DNA from: Microbotryum silenes-acaulis
Lineage: Eukaryota; Basidiomycota; Microbotryomycetes; Microbotryales; Microbotryaceae
Reading direction: 5' to 3'
NCBI GenBank assembly: GCA_003665825.1
Contig: QPFY01000009.1
Coordinates: 558,001-622,000, forward strand
DNA: 64,000 nucleotides
In this document: one piece after another, positions 58,529 through 64,000 of the stretch
Layout: each line of letters begins with the position of its first letter
Position numbering within the stretch: the first letter of the stretch is position 1
Translations under genes and position numbers: made by a program
The notes under the pieces: generated by a model
Databases searched by the model: none
Seen by the model: only the letters and a program-made list of their open reading frames with translations
Told to the model about the DNA's origin: nothing

Positions 58529-60454
58529 GCTTGTTCTATGAGAGTTACTTTGAGGGTGATTTAGGGCTCTGTGAAGTGGTTACAAAAGGTGCGAGAAGCA
58601 CACGTCAGCTACGTCCGACGTACGAGGGTGCTCGCTAAAGGGGTCAATGGCAGCGAGCCTTGATCGATGGAGGGGAGTGCGGTGAACTAGGATGGGAAGG
58701 GAGCAGGGCAGATGAGGTAAAAGGAGAGGTGAGGTGGACTTACTGTGTCGAGCGTGGGGTGTGAGGTGTGTGCAGAGTGGTTTGATGTGATGATGGGAAA
58801 GGAAGAAGGAAGAGAGAGTGCGCGCGCGTTCGCTCGAGGTCGTTCGATTCCATCGAAGCTCGTCGAAAGTTCGGAAATCTCTCACGCGCTCGTGGAAACT
58901 TGAAGAAATAATCGAATTTCTTCCACGTTCTTCGGTCTCCCCAGCAAGGCGAGGGTATCTGGGTCGCTTCTACTTCGCCCGCTATAGCTAGCACGAATCT
59001 TCCATCAGCTTCTCCCGCATCCTGCCGAAGGCCGCCATATTGCCACACCTTAGCTCGGGCCTGACCTGGATGTATCCCAACAGATCTGGCATCAATGGAT
59101 ATCTAGAGTGCTGGGATGTCAATGGCAGCCCTCTATCGTTTGTGAGCCGTTTTGAGATGACCCACAGGACAACGGCATGCATGGACGACCGAGGTCACGT
59201 GATAAGACCCGTCCCTCTTCCGGCCCAGCTGCATCTTGCACACGACTTTGTGGTGCAGCCACTTGTACTTCTCGTGGCACTGGTAGCTCTCTGTCATCTT
59301 GATGGCTCGGTCCGTTGGATTTAAAGGCTTTTGAAGGATCTACAGAGATTGGTTCAGGTTGAACGGACGTTCACTTCGGACCAGGCCGTCAAACACACCG
59401 CCTCGACCTAGTATAGCTTCCATTCCGGCGAGTGGTGTGAGAGTACAGCGGAAGGGCACTAGAGAGAGAATAACAACCTCTTGTAAGAGGAGTTGAAGCT
59501 GGTGTAATCGCTCGCAATTGTTTACCATTGTTTGGATGATGGGTCCGATGATCCACTAGTAGCGTCTTTGAGCTCCATTGAAAGCTTGGTGAGCTGGTGA
59601 CCGTAGTTTACGACGATCCTCGAGACGATCCTCGAGACGACCATCCGTCAGAGTCGCCGAGCTTTTTGTGTTACGCTGCCATCGATGTGGATGTAATTAA
59701 GCATCAGGAAATCTTGAGTGACAGCTTTCCATTAGCTGTTAGCGACAGTGGCTTGTCTGAGCGATGAACGTTAGGTGTACGTGTCGCTTAAGGTGGAGAG
59801 TATATCGGCCCACGGGGAGATCATCAGTCGTCGTTGGCCGAGTCGGGCGTAGCAGTGAAGCGGCGGTGCTGGTGCGAGGTCGTTGATTCGTTCGCTAGTC
59901 TTGTACTGAGCCCACTCCCAGAGCCCAAAAATTGGATGGTGTGAGGGAAAAGCCCCTAGCTGGTCTCAGAGTACGTGGACTGATTCGGCGACTCGCGAGT
60001 GCGACCGGCGTAGACCGGCGTGGGACTCGGAGGATTCAGTGGGGGGTGGGTGTATGCACTTTGGCCTCTCGCGAGCTGCTGCCTCGCGCCGGCCTGGTCG
60101 CCGTGGTTGTGCCTCTCGCCAGGCTGCGACCGACACAAGCGACGACGCGACCGACGACGACTGACGTTTCTGACGACCCTGGCGACCCTGGCGCTGCATT
60201 GACGACCTTTACGACCTTGCTCTCGAGCAACTACGCGCCCGAGCTGTGGCAGTGTAGCTAGTGCTCATTGGCCATCGACCCCATCCCCTTCAACTGTGGC
60301 CAACCCGTCTGTCACCGTCAGCTCACTCGCACACGGCTGCTGCAGAGGGTCATCGTCGCGGCTGCACATCATCGTCGATCACGCTGCAACGTCGACCGTT
60401 GCACGTCCTATCCTCTCCAGCAGCAAGTCACTCTAAGACGGTACCCTGCCCGAT
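58529..60454. other. promoter side of HSP20 copy 2 and PIN4 upstream region
   Basis: To about 59232 this is the duplicated HSP20 promoter. Beyond it no gene is supported: small frames at 59340-59528 and 59932-60261 lack motifs. A 12-nt near-tandem repeat (gacgatcctcga) is at about 59611-59640. The last 500 bp is GC-rich and likely the PIN4 promoter and leader. Confidence 0.45.
58855..58872 (-). promoter_or_regulatory. heat-shock-element-like site, HSP20 copy 2
   Basis: On the minus strand GAActTTC with a further TTC ten bases on, as in copy 1. The inverted GAA/TTC core is at 58865-58872. Confidence 0.5.
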
Positions 60455-61465
60455 ATGACGGAACTGGTGTCGACGTTTGACCGACTGTCGATGCATCAGC
60501 ACCACGGCGCGCACGCCTCGATCGACGCGTCGAGCAGCGCCAGTCCCAGCAGCTCGTCAACCAACAACAAGCCCGCGGCCAGTTCGAGCCATGGCACACG
60601 ACTGCCGACCAGCAGCTCCAACGCCGACAACTTGGCTGTCCCGGACATGCGAAGGGTCAGTCATCATGTACCATGTGGCTTTGAAGCCTTAGGGCTCTTG
60701 CTTGTGTGTGCTATGTCGCGTCTCTCTCCCCAGGGGCACAGAGCCTCCTGTGTTTTAGCGCATGCGAGGGTGCGAGCGAGCGAGCAGGCGAGCAGGCGAG
60801 CGGACCCGCGCTTGACCCGCATGGACCTGCTCGTCAGCTCTCGTCAGCAACCAGAAAAGACGCCCTCGCCGATCACGTGCGATGGACTGGCCTGCATGGA
60901 CCTGCTTATCAGCGACCAGAAAACACGCCACCCGTCGATTACGTGCGATCGCCAAGGATCTGCACGTGTGGTCACATGGCGCCAACATTGGGCTCCATGG
61001 TCTGCTCAGTCCTGCAAGTTGAAGCGCCCAGCTAACGTCCGCTCGTATCCCCCTTTTCAACAGCAACGCTCGCAACGATTCTCGGTACCCACATCCCAGT
61101 CCGACTCGTCCCTAGCTCAGCAGTCGCAACCTTCAGCAGCGACTAGTCAGGCGCCACCATCACAGCCAAGTCTGCCGCTCTCAAGCTCTTTCGCCTTTCA
61201 ACCCGCCCCGGCCCCTGTCCAAGCGCAATCCATACCCCTGTCGTCCTACACTCTATCTGAGCTCAATAGTGGCTTATCCGCACCGCCAGTCCAACGTTCC
61301 TTGTCCGAGGACTCGTTCACCCATGGTCTCCCCTATTCGGACCACCATCGCTACCAATCGAGTGGCATCAATGCATCTCAGTCGAACCCGAATCTGAACG
61401 GCCAATACCTCAATACGCAAGCCTCGAACCACCAAACGCCGCCGTCTTCCTATCAGCAAGCGCAA

Positions 61466-61503
<38 letters not shown>

Positions 61504-63698
61504 ACAGCAGCAGCAGCAACAGCACCAGCACCAGCACCAGCAATCTTCGTACCGGAAGCTCGATTACGACTTTGCCTCCATGCCGAACGGAGCAGGCGGC
61601 GCGAATATGGCGCCTCGATTCTACGGATCGGCCGCACCGCGACATGACGCTCAATCGTTCGCATCGCATCGAGTCGATCCATCCCTCGAGTGGCTTGCCA
61701 GGCCTCCGCAGCAACCACCACATGCCATCCCCCACCTCCACCAGCAACAGCACCTCCACCGTCAGCAGAGCATGGCTCCCCTGCCAGGAGTCGGATTCGA
61801 TGGAACAAACTATGCGGGCATGATGAGGGGACCACCACAAGATGATGAAGTGTAGGTGCCTTCAGCTCCGTGTGCTTGTGGGACTCCCCAAGCTGATGTG
61901 CCCGTGTCCTCTTTTCGATGCGCAGTATCCCCACCGCGATCGTCATCAAAAACATTCCCTTCCAAGTGCCAAAAGAGCAACTGCTGGGTGTGATGGTGCG
62001 TTGGGCTTCTAGAGGCCGTCTGCTTGACTCAGCCACTGATGGGCCTAGGCTCCTCACCCGTCGCACAGGAGGATCTTCGTCTACCCGCCCCTTTCGCGTT
62101 CAATTACCACTTTGACAACGGGCAATTCCGAGGGCTCGCTTTTGCCAACTTTCGCAACGCTTCGGATGCCTCGTTGTGCGTCTCGGCACTCAACGGATTC
62201 GATCTCCAAGGTCGCAAGCTTCGGACAGAGTTTAAAAAGGTGCTTAAGGAAGGGGAGAAGGAAAAGATTGAGCGGGAGAAGGCGTTGAAGCGGATGCGGT
62301 CCACGAGGGAACTGCACAACGGGATGGGAATGGGGATCGGCGTGGGAATGACGATGGGCATGGGTGGTGGGGGCTTTGCACCGGATGGGGGGCCACCGCC
62401 ACCACCACCGCCACCGGTCTGGATGAGGAGAGAACATTCGGCGTCGGATCGAGGGGGCTTTGGCAACGTTGCGCCGATCAACACCGATGACGACGATTAC
62501 GGGCGACCGGTCCAAGGGCTGTATTCTTCGACCTTCGGAGGTGGAGCCTCGACCTTCGGAGCAAGGGAGTACGTCCCTGCGCCACCACCTCCACCACCGG
62601 GTATGAATGGCGGGGATGGGGTATGGGGTCGCTTTAACGGGTCTTCGCCGGCGGGCCCGACTTCCTCCGGGAGTGGGCCGGCGCCATCCTCGGGCCAGTA
62701 CAGTACCAGCCCACCGAGCGACGTCGGCACGAGTATCTCTGCGCGCATGACCCAAACGACGAGCAGCAGCGGGTCCGAGTCCGGCGGTGGTCGAAGTGGT
62801 AGTTCTGGCCCGATCGAACTTGACATGAACGACTCGCAAACGCTCGATATTTACTCGCGCGTCGTCGTCTTCAAGGACGATTTCTTGAGGGAAGAATTCG
62901 CGTTCGCTCGGTCCCTGTCGGCGAATCAGCGCAAGATCGTCCATCTTGTTGCGAAGAAGTTGGAATTGGGTCATCGTAGTGTTGGGGTAGGGGAGGATCG
63001 ACATGTCGTTGTGTACAAGCCCAGCGCGTCCGAGTCGCCGGCACTGAGGGGTATGGCTTCGAGCAGAGTAGGTGTTACCATCCACAGTATTAGTGAGACT
63101 TATAGCGGCTGACTAAAAGCACGGGAAACCCCTACAGGCTCTGAGACATGCCGCGTCCAGTCTGATCCGTCAGCCTTCGCGGGATACACTCAACTCGTAC
63201 CTCAACTCGGCGGCGACGTCGTCGACATCGTATTCGAACCAAGCCTACAGCTCCGGCCCCATGGGCTCCTTCACCAAATCAGTGTCAACCAACGTCTACT
63301 CCTTGCAGGCCAAGAAATCAATGCCGGACATCCGACCCTCCAACACCCACCCGGGCTCCCGTCGATCCAACATGAATCTTCGACATGGCTATCAATCCCT
63401 GCAAGCACCTCGACCTTCCAGAACCTACCCACCAGGTGTCCGAAGCATCTTTGCGAATCAAGACTATGGTAACAACGACGCAACCCCTCCTGTGCCTTCG
63501 GTCCCTAAAGAGTATTACGATTCGAGTGGGTCGAACCCGAGTCCGAAAATGCATGGGAATGGAGGCGATCCGAGTCCGACGAGTGAGGAGAGTATGGGTA
63601 CGGGGGCGACGAGCTCGATCGGTGGTGGGGGTGGGTTGAGGACCATGTCGAGTAAGGAGGAGATTGGGGCTTGGAGACGGTTTGATGGGCATGAGTGA
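60455..63698 (+). CDS. PIN4: RRM and R3H RNA-binding protein Pin4/Cip-like
   Basis: RNA-binding regulator linked in yeasts to cell-cycle and stress/checkpoint control. Exons 60455-60655, 61064-61851, 61926-61995, 62069-63067 and 63138-63698 close in phase (872 aa). The Ser/Gln-rich N-terminal region carries a polyglutamine tract. The RRM starts near residue 330 (IPTAIVIKNIPFQVPKEQLL, then FNYHFDNGQFRGLAFANF). Then comes a Gly/Met/Pro-rich linker with poly-proline, and the R3H domain near residues 605-672 (LDMNDSQTLDIYSRVVVFKD, ARSLSANQRKIVHLVAKKLE). The C-terminus has KKSMPDIRPS as in Pin4 proteins. The 408-nt first intron is a multiple of three without stops, so retention cannot be excluded from sequence. 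Confidence 0.92.
60820..60950 (+). repeat. tandem duplication inside PIN4 first intron
   Basis: 60820-60883 and 60895-60950 share catggacctgct, accagaaaa and acgtgcgat in order, with small deletions; an imperfect direct duplication of about 60-70 bp. Confidence 0.65.
61454..61552 (+). repeat. CAG/CAA polyglutamine tract in PIN4
   Basis: Mixed CAG/CAA codons give roughly 25-30 glutamines ending in His-Gln alternation. The CAA interruptions point to selection for the amino acids and would reduce slippage. Confidence 0.95.
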
Positions 63699-64000
63699 TG
63701 CATGGGGCTTTTTTTTGTGACGTCGGATGGATGATCGGTCGCTTCGCTTCGGGGGTTTTTCGTGTTCTCTGTTCCGGAACGTATGCCACACCACGGATTA
63801 TTCTGTTTTCTGTTCTCTTTTTATAACGACGATATCAAAGGACCCCTTCTGCAATACGCTGGGGTATGATCTCTCTGCTTTGTTCTCTTCACTTCGTTTA
63901 GTCTCATGTTTAACACCCCTTCCCACACAAACACATTCGTGATCTGCGCTTTGTTTTTGATGAGTCGTTGAGGCGATTGTTTTCCGATCTTGCAGTTGCT
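63699..64000. other. PIN4 3' flank to window end
   Basis: T-rich sequence without a supported gene. Confidence 0.6.

Larger units (their letters stand above)
57690..59232 (-). repeat. inverted duplication, right copy (contains HSP20)
   Basis: Mirror copy of 45618-47226. The proximal promoter and coding parts are near-identical, and the distal promoter and 3' flank are diverged. The two copies face each other tail to tail around a segment of about 10.5 kb with five genes. Confidence 0.85.

Noticed and set aside
61274..61840. Leucine-run membrane-like protein on the minus strand
   Set aside because: The Leu run is the reverse complement of the CAG/CAA tract of PIN4.
62081..63085. 334-aa minus-strand frame inside PIN4
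   Set aside because: Arg-rich mirror of the Gly/Pro-rich linker and R3H region; no start context or family.

Overview
This is nuclear DNA of a basidiomycete fungus. The genes are dense and intron-rich, with most introns about 45-100 nt (GT..AG, CTRAC-like branch points), and the conserved proteins are fungal. The GC-rich codons and intron style suggest a Pucciniomycotina/Microbotryomycetes-type yeast, but that placement is inference. There are no bacterial features, CRISPR arrays, rRNA genes or convincing tRNA genes. I built gene models by hand from reading frame, conserved motifs and splice phase. Where exon coordinates are given, the reading phases close across all exons unless I say otherwise.

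Left part (1-23.5 kb): neutral trehalase NTH1 (minus, cut by the left edge), a UBP16-type ubiquitin protease (plus), methylthioribulose-1-phosphate dehydratase MDE1 (minus), a transcription-factor-like protein (minus), the 49 kDa subunit of mitochondrial complex I (minus), a mannose-6-phosphate-receptor-like/ATG27-like membrane protein (plus), the TPR/F-box/LRR protein DIA2 (minus), and a Ser-rich one-TM protein of unknown function (minus).

Middle part (23.5-45.3 kb): a membrane-anchored GT5 glucan-synthase-like protein (minus), a 4.5-kb gene-poor stretch with a duplicated 114-bp element, a renalase-like flavoprotein (minus), eIF2B delta/GCD2 (minus) divergent from TTI1 (plus), the v-SNARE VTI1 (plus), and the PXA-RGS-PX-nexin-C protein MDM1 (minus).

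Right part (45.6-64 kb): two copies of a small heat-shock protein gene sit in a ~1.6-kb inverted duplication about 10.5 kb apart. The coding regions are almost identical while the flanks have diverged, which points to gene conversion. Between the copies lie a BAH-domain protein, the NEDD8-conjugating enzyme UBC12, a MOCS1-like MoaA-MoaC pair (CNX2/CNX3) separated by only 31 nt, and a short-chain dehydrogenase. The right end holds the RRM-R3H protein PIN4 with a long polyglutamine tract.

The genes are mostly housekeeping and do not form one pathway, apart from the molybdenum-cofactor pair. The best candidates for something new are the MoaA/MoaC junction, which can be read as bicistronic, fused by splicing, or joined by stop-codon readthrough; the homogenised inverted HSP20 pair; the GT5 protein with an N-terminal membrane anchor but no amylase domain; and a set of micro-exons, including one that appears to end in a GC-AG intron.
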